Source of the DNA: Pochonia chlamydosporia 170
Lineage: Eukaryota; Ascomycota; Sordariomycetes; Hypocreales; Clavicipitaceae
Direction: 5' to 3'
DNA: 64,000 nt
NCBI RefSeq assembly: GCF_001653235.2
Contig: NW_019154049.1
Location: 1-64,000, forward strand
Shown here: in pieces, positions 1-10,472 of the stretch
Position numbering within the stretch: position 1 is the first letter of the stretch
Layout of the letters: each line of letters opens with the position of its first letter
Notes under the pieces: model-generated
Databases searched by the model: none
What the model was told of the DNA's origin: nothing
The model's input: the letters and a program-made list of their open reading frames with translations, nothing else
Made by a program: the position numbers and the translations under genes

Positions 1-343
1 CCATGGCTATCGCTTGTAGCTCCGCTGTGTATGGATTCTGGTCGTCTCGCGACCCGAAAGTGACTGAATAGCGGGCCAGCACTTCTTGCTCGCCGTTAGT
101 TCTCGTGTCTCGTACGCAGCCTCCCATGCCAACCATGCCTCGCCTCTGCGAAGAGCAGGTAGCGATCAGGATGCCGTGCGCCCTCACCGCCGCTTCAGTC
201 GCTACGTCGTGATCTGCGTCCCAGAGCACCTGGATGCGTTCTTCCCACGGCGCCACCGTGTACTCCCTAATAACTTCCAGCTTTTGACCTGTTGCTTCCC
301 CATATACCTGCGCCATCTTCTGCATGGGTGATGTGAATCGTCG
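1..343 (-). pseudogene. LINE copy 1 RNase H region (partial)
   Basis: Translated on the minus strand, this gives RRFTSPMQKMAQVYG, then an EYTVAPWEERIQV segment, then MVGMGGCVRDT and YSVTFGSRDDQNPYTAELQ. This is the start of the RNase H domain of fungal LINEs (compare 4290-4650 in copy 2). The motif with TAEL carries the second acidic residue of RNase H. The frame is intact to the window edge. The segment became separated from its RT domain by the solo LTR at 349-583. Confidence 0.85.
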
Positions 344-348
344 GCATG

Positions 349-583
349 TGTAAGGGGCTGCGCCGCTGTTTGTTCAACATCAGGGTGCCGTATGATTGTC
401 TATCTAAAGCTAGGGAGAAAGAAAGGAGAAGAGCAAGCTCGAGGCTCGCCTCGAGCTTGCACAGTTAAGTTGCAGTGGCAACTTAGGCGAAATTAATCCA
501 ATTACACAACCGACCGTCTGCACGGCGCCAAAGCTCCGGGCCCGGCAGAGCCGGGTCCACAGCATCGGGCATAGCCCGTGACA
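349..583 (-). mobile_element. Solo LTR (235 bp) inserted in LINE copy 1, with target duplication
   Basis: In plus orientation the element begins TGTAAGGGGC and ends GCCCGTGACA, the TG...CA ends of an LTR. It is bounded on both sides by the 5-bp direct repeat gcatg (344-348 and 584-588). If the element and one repeat are ignored, the LINE protein runs without break from HPLARLRTRA into RRFTSPMQK, which matches LINE copy 2 at the same place and proves the insertion. It contains a hairpin of 12-bp arms around CTCG (433-460) and a short GGGC/GCCC stem next to the end. A diverged relative lies at 21686-21812. Orientation is set by similarity to that relative only. Confidence 0.92.
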
Positions 584-588
584 GCATG

Positions 589-2338
589 CTCTGGTTCTCA
601 ACCTGGCGAGAGGATGCGCTCGTGGGAGAGTGCGCGTGTTGACCCAGAACTTGGCCACTGCCCGAGCGTGCCGCTCGACGACCGGTTCAATATTCGCCTC
701 TGCTTCCGCTACGGCTGTCGACACCGTCCGGAATGCCCCGGTTACCGCCTGTGCCCCTAGCATTTGTGCTCGATTCAGCCAGTATACTTCTCTTACTCCG
801 CAGGAGTGTGTCCAGACAGCCGAGGCGTAATCCATGGCAGGCGCTACGGTGGCGGTGAAAAGCTGTCTGGCTGCGCGCGGTGATAATCCATGAAGTCTCT
901 TCAGATGCATGGCAGCCGTCAAACCCTTTGCGGCTGCCCTGGCCATATGTTCTTTGTACCGTAACCTCGCATCCAGTACCACTCCAAGCACCTTGGTGCT
1001 CTCCTGAGGCTGGATAGTCTTCCCCTTAACCACAAATGGCGGCTCGCTAGACCGCTCAGCAATTCGCGTGAAGTGAATGATGTCCGTCTTGTCGCTCTCG
1101 AACGTAGCCCCGCTCCGTCTCTCCCATTCAAGAGCGCGATCTATAATTGCCTGGATGGCCTCCCGGTTCGCCTCCGCCGTCCATCCCGTTACCCAGGCCG
1201 AGTAGTCATCCACAAACGCAATTGAACCACCTGACGTGCTGATCGTGGTTTGTACTAGGTCTGCATTGAAGAAGAGAAAGAGAATCGGTGATAGAGGGGA
1301 TCCCTGAGGGAGGCCAGCTTGCGGGAGCTCTTGCTGAGTGGAGCAATGTCCATTGACCACAATGCTGGCGGTCCGCTCGGAGCAGAACGCGTCTATCCAC
1401 CTCACCAGTTCTTCCGGCAGTCCCCTTGTCGCAAGCCTCTGTAGCAGTCTGTCTTTAAACACTCCGTTGTACGCACCTTTGACGTCGAAACTGACGAGAC
1501 TGAGAACCTTGCCCATTCTCCATGCCCTGTATATATTCTCTTGCAGGAGCACGAGTGCTTGCTCTGCCGAACGTCTCTTCCTGGCCCCAAAATGGTTTGC
1601 TGGCAGCAAGCCATACGTTTCCACAGCGTATGATATCCGCTCCGCTATCACGGCCTCCAAGATCTTACCCAGCGTTGACAGTAACGATATTGGCCGCCAA
1701 GTCCTGGCTGCGGTGTAGTCATCCCTGTTCGGTTTCTTTAGTGGGATGATCTTTGCACTCCTCCACTGCCTCGGCAGGTCACCATCCTTGACAGACAGCC
1801 GGAACAGGTGCAGCACTCGCTCCTTGACGACTGGCCATAGCTGTTTCCAGACCATTGCCGGTAATCCGTCAACGCCTGGAGCCTTCCATGGCTTGGCTGC
1901 CATGACCTTCCTTTCCACCTCTTCCATGGTTAGTTCTGGCATCGACACCGGTGCTCGGTGCGGTCTGACTTGTTGTTCATCATCAATGTCATCTGGTAGG
2001 GGTGGGAAGAAGGCGCCGAGCAACTCTCCCATCTGCTCCTGCTTGTCCCTCGTTACCGTACCATCCTGTCTCTTCAGTGGGGGGATCTTGTCATCCGCGT
2101 CTCCCGTCCCTGCCTTGAGGTACTTGGCCGCCTTCCAAATGTTGCAGTCTTCTGCCAGAAAATCATCCCAATGCTGCCGCTTCTGCCCGCAGACGGCGTC
2201 GTGATACTCCTTGCTTGCCTCTTTCGCCCGCCTTTCTAGATCTGATGCTGGTTGGCCCATCCGTCTCTGCGACCTGGCCTGATTCCGCCAGAAAGTGTAG
2301 ACCTGCCGTAGCCTAGTCAAGTCTGTCGTCCACCATCT
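589..2338 (-). pseudogene. LINE copy 1 reverse transcriptase region
   Basis: Translated on the minus strand, this stretch shows a non-LTR reverse transcriptase (RVT_1 type). In order there is a linker rich in Arg/Trp (FWRNQAR), a VDGLPAMVWK motif, RPISLLSTLGKILEAVIAER, SFDVKGAYNGV (catalytic Asp), GLPQGSPLSPILFLFFNADL and the active-site box AFVDDY in place of the usual FADD. A thumb segment ending near HPLARLRTRA follows. The frame is open throughout. It lacks the APE-type endonuclease normally found upstream and has no start codon of its own, because a TAG lies directly 5' of the first LINE codon. The enzyme would copy the element's RNA at a nicked target. Here it is only a fossil, since the downstream RNase H part is split off by an LTR insertion. 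Confidence 0.88.
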
Positions 2339-2340
2339 CT

Positions 2341-2540
2341 AGTTGGAAGCTCTGAGCTAAGAACAAGTGTGTTTCTATTCTCTATCTATGAGGAGAACAC
2401 AACTACTTATAGTTGTGATATCCCCTCCATCTGCCTAATGCCATACAGCGCTACTGACTGCCTGCCTGGCAGGCAGTCTCCCAGTGGCGCTCCTGCCTAC
2501 AGGCAGATATACGTGATCATGGGATTCAACTAACGCTGGT
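2341..2540. repeat. Spacer between head-to-head LINEs, LTR-like with internal palindrome
   Basis: About 200 bp with no coding potential separates the two LINE 5' ends. The segment starts AGTTGGAAGC and ends GATTCAACT, so its ends are short inverted repeats like those of some copia-type LTRs (TGTTGGA...TCCAACA). It holds a perfect 11-bp-arm hairpin (GACTGCCTGCC, 2456-2478) and a second smaller stem (CTGCCT/AGGCAG, 2493-2506). It could be a solo LTR with mutated ends or a rearrangement junction. I cannot see a target-site duplication. Confidence 0.45.
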
Positions 2541-5500
2541 GGACAAAGGACTTAACACGCCTTCGTCAGATTTACACGTTCTGGCGAAACCAAGCAAGAA
2601 CACAACGGCGAACAGGTAGGGCAAGTCCCGACCTGGAAGTTCGAGCTAAAGACGCATCCAAAGAATACCACGATGGGATTCGGAAACAGAAGAAAGCTCA
2701 CTGGGAGGGATTCCTGGCAGAAGATGCCAATATTTGGAAGGCGGCCAGGTACCTCCAAGCAGGCAAGGACACCATGGAGGACAAGGTGCCACCGTTGAGG
2801 AAGGAAGACGGATCGATAGCTAAAGAAAATACAGAACAGGCCCAGGAGCTGCTTGAAACCTTTTTCCCGCCACTGCCAGCACGGATTGATGCAGAAGATC
2901 GACGACCGCAACGCGACGCCCTGTCAATGCCAGACCTCACGCTGGAAGAAGTTGAGGAGAAGGTACTGGCGGCGAAACCTTGGAAGGCTCCAGGTGAGGA
3001 TGGTTTGCCGGCCATGGTGTGGAAGCGCCTGTGGCCAGTAGTGAAGCATCGAGTTTGGACTCTTTTCGACCGCTCGCTCCGAGATAGCGTGGTACCGCAT
3101 CAGTGGAGGAGTGCCAAGATCATCCCGCTCAAGAAGTCAGACAATGGAGACTACACGGTAGCGAAAGCCTGGCGACCAATATCTCTCCTGTCAACACTAG
3201 GCAAAATAATGGAAGCAGTTGTGGCGGAACGGATCTCATACGCGGTTGAGACCAGCGGGCTCCTGCCCGCGAACCACTTCGGAGCGAGGAAGAGACGATC
3301 AGCTGAACAAGCGCTCTTGCTGCTTCAGGAACATATATACAAGGCATGGAGGGCTGGCAAGGTGCTCAGCCTCATAAGCTTTGACGTGAAAGGCGCTTAC
3401 AACGGAGTGTGCAAAGAACGGCTGCTGCAAAGGATGTTGGCAAGAGGCATACCAGTCGGTCTGGTCAGATGGACGGACGCCTTCTGTTCCGGCAGGACAG
3501 CTTGCGTGGTAGTAAATGGGCACACGTCGGAACGAAGAGAGTTGTCTCAGTCCGGTCTGCCTCAGGGATCACCACTTTCGCCGATCTTGTTCCTGTTCTT
3601 CAACGCAGACTTGGTGCAAAGAAAAATCAACGCTAATGGTGGCTCGATCGCCTTTGTGGACGATTATACGGCTTGGGTGACCGGGCCAACGGCAGAGGAT
3701 AACCGGGTTGGCATTCAATCAGTCATTGGTGATGCCCTCAAATGGGAGGCACGCAGCGGCGCAACATTTGAAGCAGACAAGACGGCAGTAATTCATTTCA
3801 CAAGGACTGCTGCTCGGTCCAGTGACGAACCATATCTGATCAAAGGAAAGGAAGTAAACCCACAAAATAGTGTAAAGATCTTGGGGGTAACAATGGACGC
3901 AAACCTGCGGTACAAAGAACACATGACTAGAGCAGCTGCCAAAGGCCTCACGGCTGCCATGGGTCTGAGAAGATTGAAGATGCTTTCACCTCGAACGGCT
4001 AGACAACTCTTTATGTCGACAGTCGCACCTGTTATGGACTACGCGTCGAATGTGTGGATGCACTCCTGCGGTGCGCAGGAACTGGCATGGCTAAATAGAG
4101 TGCAGATGGTGGGTGCACAGGCGATTACAGGAGCTTTCAGCAAAGTGGCCACAGCAGTGGCCGAAGCAGAGGCCAGTATTCAAACAGTGCAGGAGCGACA
4201 CACTCAAGCAGCAACAAGGCTCTGGGTCAACGTTTGCACACTTCCGCAGACACATCCACTGACAAGATCGAAATACAAAGCTAAACGGCGTTTTGTGTCG
4301 CCAATGCAGAAAATCGCCATAACGATGGCAAAGACCAACACGGAACGCTTGGAGACAATCCACGAGTATACTATACCACCTTGGAGTGATCGCATACCCG
4401 TAGTGGGCGAGCATTATGACTATGTGGAAACAGACCAGGCACCAAACGACGTGGAAGGTATCATCATCGCCACTGCCTCCTCGCAAAAAGGTGACACAGT
4501 GGGAATGGGAGGTGTTGTGCGTGACACAACGATCAATAGTGCTGGCGAGGTGCTGGCTAGCTACTCCGTCACCATCGGAACACGGAACTGGCAGCCATTG
4601 CGATGGTGCTTAAATGCATGCCTGCAGGGCTCCATCGTCGGGATCTGACTGTCATGACAAGCAACCGATCGGCACTACAAGTTATCCGACGACCACGGCA
4701 ACAATCCGGCCAGTGCACTATACGCCAGATATACGAACGTACCCAGTATCTTCAAAGGAGAGGCTGCTCTGTTTCACTCATGTGGGTGCCGGCGGAGAAC
4801 GAAGATTTTACACTAAAAGCGCTCGCCAAGGCAGCAGCGAAGAGAGCGGCAATGTGTGGTGAGACACCAGATGAACGACCATACCAAGCTAGGTCGACAA
4901 AGCTACGACTGGCCAAAGTGGCCCAACAGCAACTAGGAGAGCTCCCGGAGGGAGTGGGTAAGTACTCGAAACGAGTTGATGCTGCACTTCCGGGTAGGCA
5001 CACACGAGCATTGTACGACCAGCTGGAGAGAAGAGAATCGGACATTCTGGTGCAATTACGTACCGGCATGGCAAGACTGAATGGCTTCCTCCATAGAATC
5101 GGGGTGGTGGAATCAGACTTATGCGAATGTGGCAAAGCACCTGAAACAATGGAACACTTTCTGTTTCGATGCAGAAGGGTGGACAGCGCAACGGGAGATC
5201 TTCCTCGATTGCTCATCGGGGAAGATAGGGAATCTCTCATATTTCTTGGGAGGGAAAGCACCGTCTGATGATGACAAGTGGAAGCCGGCCACACGAGCAG
5301 TGAAGGCAGTGATCAAATTCGCAATGGCAACGGGAAGACTCGCTCGAGAGCAGCGGCCATAGGACTAGGGAACCTACATGCAACCATACTAACAATAAAC
5401 AGCCTCGACATTGGCGGACCGTGCTTCAGCTGCTGAGGATAGGACGCTGAACACTTGAGGAATTGGCCTTCAAGCAGGCCTGTCAAGGATCATACAAGCG

Positions 5501-5638
5501 ATGAGGCGGAACCAAGCTGTGTAAGAGAAAACGTGGGGCTTGAGGTGTCATGTATCAAATGTATTGAACCGTATAATAGCTTTCCGACCTGGCCCTCTAG
5601 GGTTCTCCCTCCGGGCGTAATAAAATCTGTATCTGTAT
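2541..5638 (+). mobile_element. Degenerate Tad/I-like LINE (copy 2), with 3' end
   Basis: Plus-strand LINE, 5'-truncated at the same Trp-Trp-Thr position as copy 1. It holds RT, RNase H, the zinc-knuckle-like tail and a 3' UTR. The 3' UTR ends in AATAAAATCTGTATCTGTAT, a short TCTGTA-type tail at about 5618-5638. Downstream sequence from 5639 is MULE transposase, so the LINE lies against or within a MULE relic. No target-site duplication is visible. A 375-bp piece of this family, about 98% identical by eye, recurs at 33981-34354. Confidence 0.88.
2547..5362 (+). pseudogene. LINE copy 2 RT-RNase H polyprotein, frameshifted
   Basis: The frame is open from about 2547 to 4648. It carries RT motifs SFDVKGAYNGV, GLPQGSPLSPILFLFFNADL and AFVDDY, then the RNase H entry (SPMQKIAITMAK, EYTIPPWSDRIPV, VGMGGVVRD). 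At about 4585 a deletion of roughly 22-25 bp relative to copy 1 shifts the frame. RNase H and tail resume in another frame from 4600 (TSNRSALQVI), with the zinc-knuckle-like CECGKAPETMEHFLFRC near 5120-5170. A second shift at about 5175 moves the last 60 residues (WTAQREIF... to REQRP) into a third frame ending at 5362. Two frameshifts and the missing endonuclease make it inactive. Confidence 0.88.
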
Positions 5639-6140
5639 TGGCCGCCGACGAGATCCATAGGCTTATGGAATCAAGCCAAGCATCCAAGAAGATGCTGCCA
5701 CCTTGCACAGGCTCCATGAAAGCACAATATGGCTTGCCTTGTGCCCACAGACTCTTGGAGTTAGCTAGTCAAGATGAGCCACTGAAGAAGGAAGACTTGG
5801 ATCCATTTTGGCATATCAAACCCATCGCGAGAAATTCACGATCCTCTTCTTCAAATACAACGTCCTCCAATGGGAGTACCTAAGGGTCGGCCACGAAACA
5901 ACGAGCCATTTGGCAACGAACGCGCAATCCCAGAACAACCACTTGCTCCTCAATGCTCCACACGAAGTGGTGTCCAGAGCTCAGCGCGTTGAAATTACTG
6001 TCAATTCGAACTGGGACCAACTCTTGACGAGGAAGATGCAGCAGACTCACCAGACCAACAACCACGACGAAAAAGGAGAAAGACTGCCGTTTCAGTAACA
6101 ACTCGAGTTACCCGTCAGCAGGCAAAGACTCAGAAACAAG
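5639..6140 (+). pseudogene. MULE transposase C-terminal fragment (SWIM-like zinc finger)
   Basis: The plus strand encodes EIHRLMESSQASKK, then GLPCAHRLLELA (the Cys/His pattern of the SWIM zinc finger of MULE/FAR1 transposases), then KKEDLDPFWHIKP. After a one-base shift near 5825, it continues with the basic tail REIHDPLLQIQRPP...GVPKGRPRNNEP. An in-frame stop lies near 6024. The fragment begins exactly where the LINE copy 2 tail ends, so the LINE removed or displaced the catalytic core. The N-terminal MULE part at 6365-7735 is on the other strand, so the two are not collinear. Confidence 0.75.
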
Positions 6141-6364
6141 GGTATATCACAACTAAGCAGCATAATATTCTAAAAGTGGAAAATGATATGGAAGTAACAA
6201 ATCCGCTGCTTACAATAAGGAAGGGAATCGAAAAGGTTGGTGACAGTATTACAGTTGCGTTGGATTAGGACGTAACTTTGGGAGAAGGAGCAGGGAAGGT
6301 AGCTCAACACTGTACTTTAGGTTAGGAATGGTCTCATATTTTATTTTCCATGACTGTGGACGCA

Positions 6365-7735
6365 CTAGTTATTGGATATATTCGCAACGATTTGCCCAGT
6401 TGGCCGATGACGGAGCGCACTGTGGCTGAATGTGGGGGGTGCGTACGAATTGAGAGTTGGATGCGTATCAATAGAGACTGTCTTGAGAAGGACGTTGGAG
6501 TTGATATGGTGAATACATATTTGTTGCTGATTTTCGGGGTACTGGTTCTCCAATGCTGCCTTCATCTGCTTGTCAAAGTCCGTGATGATCACGTCAGGTG
6601 ACTGGATATCATGCCTTGCAGTCAGCTGCCTAATTCCTTCAGCGAGGAACTGGGAACCTTCTCGTCTCTCATTATCAATCAAGCCAAAAGCGGCATTATA
6701 CACAGACTTAAAACAGGTCTGACCGGTTCCCTGGAAGACAGGAAGCTTGAATCGATTCGTGCTGTACGTCTTATCAAAGCTTAATACTTCCGGAAATCGT
6801 TTCCACATGCGAAGACAGTATGGAAAGGTCCAGATCAGGCCAACAACTCGATCTGGCTCTATCTCTGACCACTTGACGAAATATGGAATGCTTCTCTCAT
6901 CGAAGAGCTTAATCAAGGCTGCTGTTGGGCCTAAGCCCCCGGGCTTCTCGCGGCACAGGACTGCCCTAGCGTTGTATATGTCCTTTCTGGTGTAGACTGA
7001 ATGAGGATGTTTGTCTTTCACTATCCCACGTGCATCGCGGGCCCGTATCCCAACTCGCCGGCTGGTAGCTTCAATCGTTGCCTTGACAGTGTCAGTCAAC
7101 CGTCGATGAATTGGATGTGCTGAGAGGCTCAGGCTTCGACAGTGGTTGTGTTGGCTGTGTTTGGGATCAGCAAACTCGCGCAGAGTCCACATATAACTGT
7201 TCTGTTCTAAGGCTTCCCCGATCACCTTCCACTTGCAACCGCACTTGCGAAAGCGTTTCTTGCGAAGACCTGTACCTCTTGGCGGCCGCGGCTGGCCGTA
7301 TCGGTCACATTCGAAAACATATCAGGTCTTCCGCACACTGCTCCCTGAGCCATTGCGCCTGACCACACCAAATCCGTTTTCCTTTGCAAATTCATTGACT
7401 TGAGTTTGAAGAGCCTCAATTGATAAAGCCGCGGGGCCGGGAATCGGCGGATTGGGAATAGGCAAGGGTTGACCATGACTGCTCGAGCCCGTGTCAGATA
7501 CATCACTGCGCTCCTCATGCTCTGGCAAAGCTCGTCTCGGTCGGGATGACAGAGATGAAGATGAGCGCGAAGAGGATGGACTGTTTCGGTCCACTTGCGG
7601 CGAACTAGGTACTTGGCTATGCTTAGACAACTCGACAGCTAGCGAGGAGTCGAACTTTGCTTGCTCCCTGGCATATTCCAGGGCAGATTCAAAACTAGCT
7701 TTGGCTTGTGTACAGCCACCAGCTCCCTCCATCTG
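6365..7735 (-). pseudogene. MULE transposase N-terminal and catalytic-core fragment
   Basis: Minus-strand MULE (Mutator-like) transposase. The likely start is MEGAGGCTQAK near 7733, followed by a low-complexity Ser/Pro region. The FAR1-type DNA-binding domain begins at ALQTQVNEFAKENGFGV. After a TGA codon near 7318 the frame goes on as FECDRYGQPR...CGCKWKV. The catalytic part has FPEVLSFDKTYSTNRF (first Asp), PVFQGTGQT, FGLIDNERREGS and PDVIITDFDKQMKAAL (second Asp), ending at QQICIHHINSNVLL. After that the sequence no longer resembles a MULE. The stop and the truncation make it inactive. Confidence 0.82.
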
Positions 7736-7815
7736 CACTTGCTCGCGAAGTCGCTTTCTTTCTAGCTTGTCTGGACTTGGAATAGCTGTGATGTATAAAC
7801 GTCGCACGCCGTGGC

Positions 7816-8331
7816 CAGAGTGGCGCATCTATTATTATCAATCATTGTGACCAAGACAATGAATTGGAATGATTGATTATTAAGCAATGTCATAATGATA
7901 ATGATCATTGAGCAGAACAAAATATAATGATAATGATTGAAAGGTAGTAATGAACGGAACTTCCCGTCCAACAAACTTACGTCTCCGTTGCCCTGTGAAT
8001 AAGGCAAGTGTTTCTGGTCGCCCACGACTAGAGCTATCAACAACTTATCGTAGTATTTCGACTGGAAAGGGGGCAAAACAAGAGGATATCTTCTCGAACT
8101 GCTAGGTATCGTTCAGTTCACCAAGCATGTTTGCTTTTTACGGGAACGGCTATGCTCAATCAGGGAAACAGGATCCACTCTGCCTATCATTTCATTAAGT
8201 TTCATTTCATTGACCTTCTTTCAATGCAATGATCATTATTTAGGGTACGTATCAATGAAATGATTGACAATGATACGTATCAATCATTGAGTTTCATTTC
8301 AATCATTATTAATGAATGATGCGCCACTCTG
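7816..8331. mobile_element. Non-autonomous hAT-type element (516 bp) with 8-bp target duplication
   Basis: Terminal inverted repeats start CAGAGTGGCGCATC at 7816 and end with the exact complement at 8331. They are flanked by the perfect 8-bp direct repeat gccgtggc (7808-7815 and 8332-8339), the hallmark of hAT transposition. The interior has no ORF of note. It is AT-rich and full of short CAATGAT/ATCATTG motifs in both directions near both ends, like subterminal transposase-binding sites. It must have been mobilised by a transposase encoded elsewhere; neither hAT relic in this window shares its terminal sequence. Confidence 0.93.
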
Positions 8332-8344
8332 GCCGTGGCCGGAA

Positions 8345-8617
8345 ACAGTCATCTAAAAGTATTGGGCACTGTCTCAATTCCCAATAAGGTTCATCAATAC
8401 CGCGGTTGCCGAGTGGCTTGGGAAGACTGCTGAAAAAGCTCTCTGGCGATGTTGCAAAAATGTTATATAAAGCATTGTTGTCGCCGGCGCCGTAATGTAG
8501 CTCAGGGTCGAATGTGTCTTGAAGTTGGCAGTTGGGCGGCTTGGACTTGTCAAGATCCATTTGCTTCTCCTTGTGTCGGTGAATGTGACTATGGTTCCCT
8601 GCATTCTTACGATACAT
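8345..8617 (-). CDS. Unrecognised ORF cut at its 3' end by the hAT element
   Basis: A minus-strand open frame begins at 8617 (a likely internal start is MDLDKSKPPN near 8560). It runs through PELHYGAGDNNALY and SSLPKPLGNRGIDEPYWEL to LLDDCFRP, where it enters the element at 8331. If the element is ignored, the frame stays open on the far side for about 45 codons. No family is recognised. The region just beyond the element also reads, in another frame, PSPDKLERKRLREQ, which resembles the start of the bZIP basic region at 10900. The two pieces may be a disrupted bZIP-like gene, but that is a guess. Confidence 0.35.
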
Positions 8618-9406
8618 TACTCGGTTAAGTTCAAGAGTCTTATTTGAAATTTAAGTCTGGTTACATGCGTATCTTTCGGCTCAGTGACCCTGTGCAGAAC
8701 CTGGCATCCACTGGAATCATACTTATTGGAACGCATCGACTACCAAACTTGGAACATCAGCCACACGGCCCCCGTAAGACGGCCCCGTAGCAAAGTGGTT
8801 CGGCCCGCATAGTAATTGCCATATATTAATAGGGCTGCCGTACAGCATCTTGCATTGTTTGTGCCATGGGAGGCATTTCTGCCCGTATCTACTGGGGATA
8901 TCAATGACATTTGGAACCACCAAAAGAAGGGATTGCAGCAAAGGCTTTTATTTCTCTATAGTTATAGATGACTAACTACCTATCTATTTTAGGGGTGCCT
9001 GAACCCTAGCCACTGACGGTACTGAATCCCTGAAATAGCGCAAGATGTGAAACGAGTGGCTCGCCAATCGCATCTAGTGGCATCAAGAGGCAGGGTAACT
9101 TAAGCAACAGGTCGTGGCTTACTGTGTTAACCACGCCGCAGCCTGCACTACGGCCCAGTATTTTGTCGGGAAACGCCATTTCCGACATGGCAAGTACGAA
9201 CTGCGTGGAGCAGGTTGTGTTCCTTGCTATAGTTTATATACCGGTACAGATACCACGTCGAACAATCCTGTTCCTCTTCCCGAATATTGCCTAACCTCTG
9301 GATCGACAATGACGAGCTTGCAGACTGTCATTGTTAGTATCAAAGCAAGGAACGACCAGAAAGTGCCATTCAGCTCGGAGATAAATTCATTTTCGATTCT
9401 CTGAAG

Positions 9407-10092
9407 ATGTCTCAACCACCCTCAGGCCTTGCAGGAGTTGCAGCCAATGTCCCAAAGGGCAAAGGTCAGACTATCGGCCACTCTACCAACCCGCCACTGC
9501 AGCCTGCCCAGCCAGTTTTGATGGATCCTAACCGGTATCTGATGCAGGTATCCGACGCGTCTCTGCATCATCTCCAGCTCCGTTAGCTCGTAAGCGAATC
9601 CATGACCGAGAGGCTCAAAGGGCCACCCGCAAGAGAACCAGAGAATATATGGACCGGCTACAGCGCGAAGTGGATGAGCTCAGAAGCAAAAGCTGTGCCG
9701 GAGCAAGCATGCGCAACACGACCCTTGAACGGCTTTCTCAGCGTAACAGGGATCTCGAGAATGAGCTGGCTGAGCTCAAAATGAGGTTGTCATCTGCCAG
9801 TCCTCGACCCGGCAGACCGTTCGAGATTGTGGCAGGCATCCACATCACTTCTCACGCTCACCGATGCCACAGGATGTTTGCAAATGGGCTCTCGCTTCGC
9901 TATAATGGAGCGAAAACTGGAGTAAGCGCTTTCGAAGGTTTAAGAAGACCTCCACCAGAGGAGCGCAACAACGTTGCTGGAAGTGAATATGCAAACCAGC
10001 GTGGCTTTGAGCCACCTAGCAGAGGAATTTGGGCCACAATATGCCTTGATTATCCTTCACACTTCCAACCATTACCAGCAAAGTTTGTTTGA
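9407..10092 (+). pseudogene. bZIP transcription factor gene, frame-broken
   Basis: The ATG at 9407 opens MSQPPSGLAGVAANVPKG...DPNRYLMQ and stops at 9586. A second frame supplies a clear bZIP: basic region ARKRIHDREAQRATRKRTRE, then the zipper start YMDRLQREVDELRSK and heptads through LSQRNRDLENELAELKMRL (to about 9795). The frame continues to 10092 without a recognised C-terminal domain. The two frames overlap around 9545-9590. Either a short intron ends just before the basic region (about 47 nt, with a poor branch site) or there is a one-base frameshift. I favour a frameshift because LARKRIHDREAQ reads as a natural basic region. It would act in the nucleus as a DNA-binding dimer if intact. 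Confidence 0.65.
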
Positions 10093-10472
10093 TACTTGAT
10101 GGAGGTCTTCAATGTTACGAATCGGGGCGAAGGTTGGCTCCCAGTAAAGCAGGACGTTTCCGAAGCTCCTCGTTACTGGCGACAGGGCAAGTAAACCTTT
10201 GTCTGGAATGAAGCCGGCCTGCTTCCTAGCATCTCGACTGTCTCGGCGTTTATAGCAGGCGTTAAATGATTCGAAATATCTGCTAAACTGTGAAAATCTC
10301 TCTATACTCAGCTCTTCCAGCGAAGTCCCTCAAATTCAAAGTGTTCCAAAATGAGTAATTCGTCTACTCACCCCCTCCTTCCCCCGCATGGATCATGTAC
10401 TCCCTTCCGACTCCACATGTTCAAGAACCTGACGAGCACCGGGTATTTCATGTTTACAGTTCCATTACCACA

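Larger units (their letters stand above)
1..2340 (-). mobile_element. Degenerate Tad/I-like LINE (copy 1), running off the left window edge
   Basis: Non-LTR retrotransposon remnant on the minus strand. It holds a reverse transcriptase region (589-2338) and the start of an RNase H region (1-343), separated by a 235-bp solo LTR (349-583). The 5' end lies at a Trp-Trp-Thr codon run near 2338, so the upstream endonuclease domain is missing. It is a second, diverged copy of the family seen at 2541-5638: both share the RT core, the FVDDY catalytic box and the RNase H entry. It continues beyond base 1. Confidence 0.9.

Noticed and set aside
86..331. Plus-strand 81-codon ORF at the window start
   Set aside because: It is the antisense of the LINE RNase H region, which has clear homology on the minus strand.
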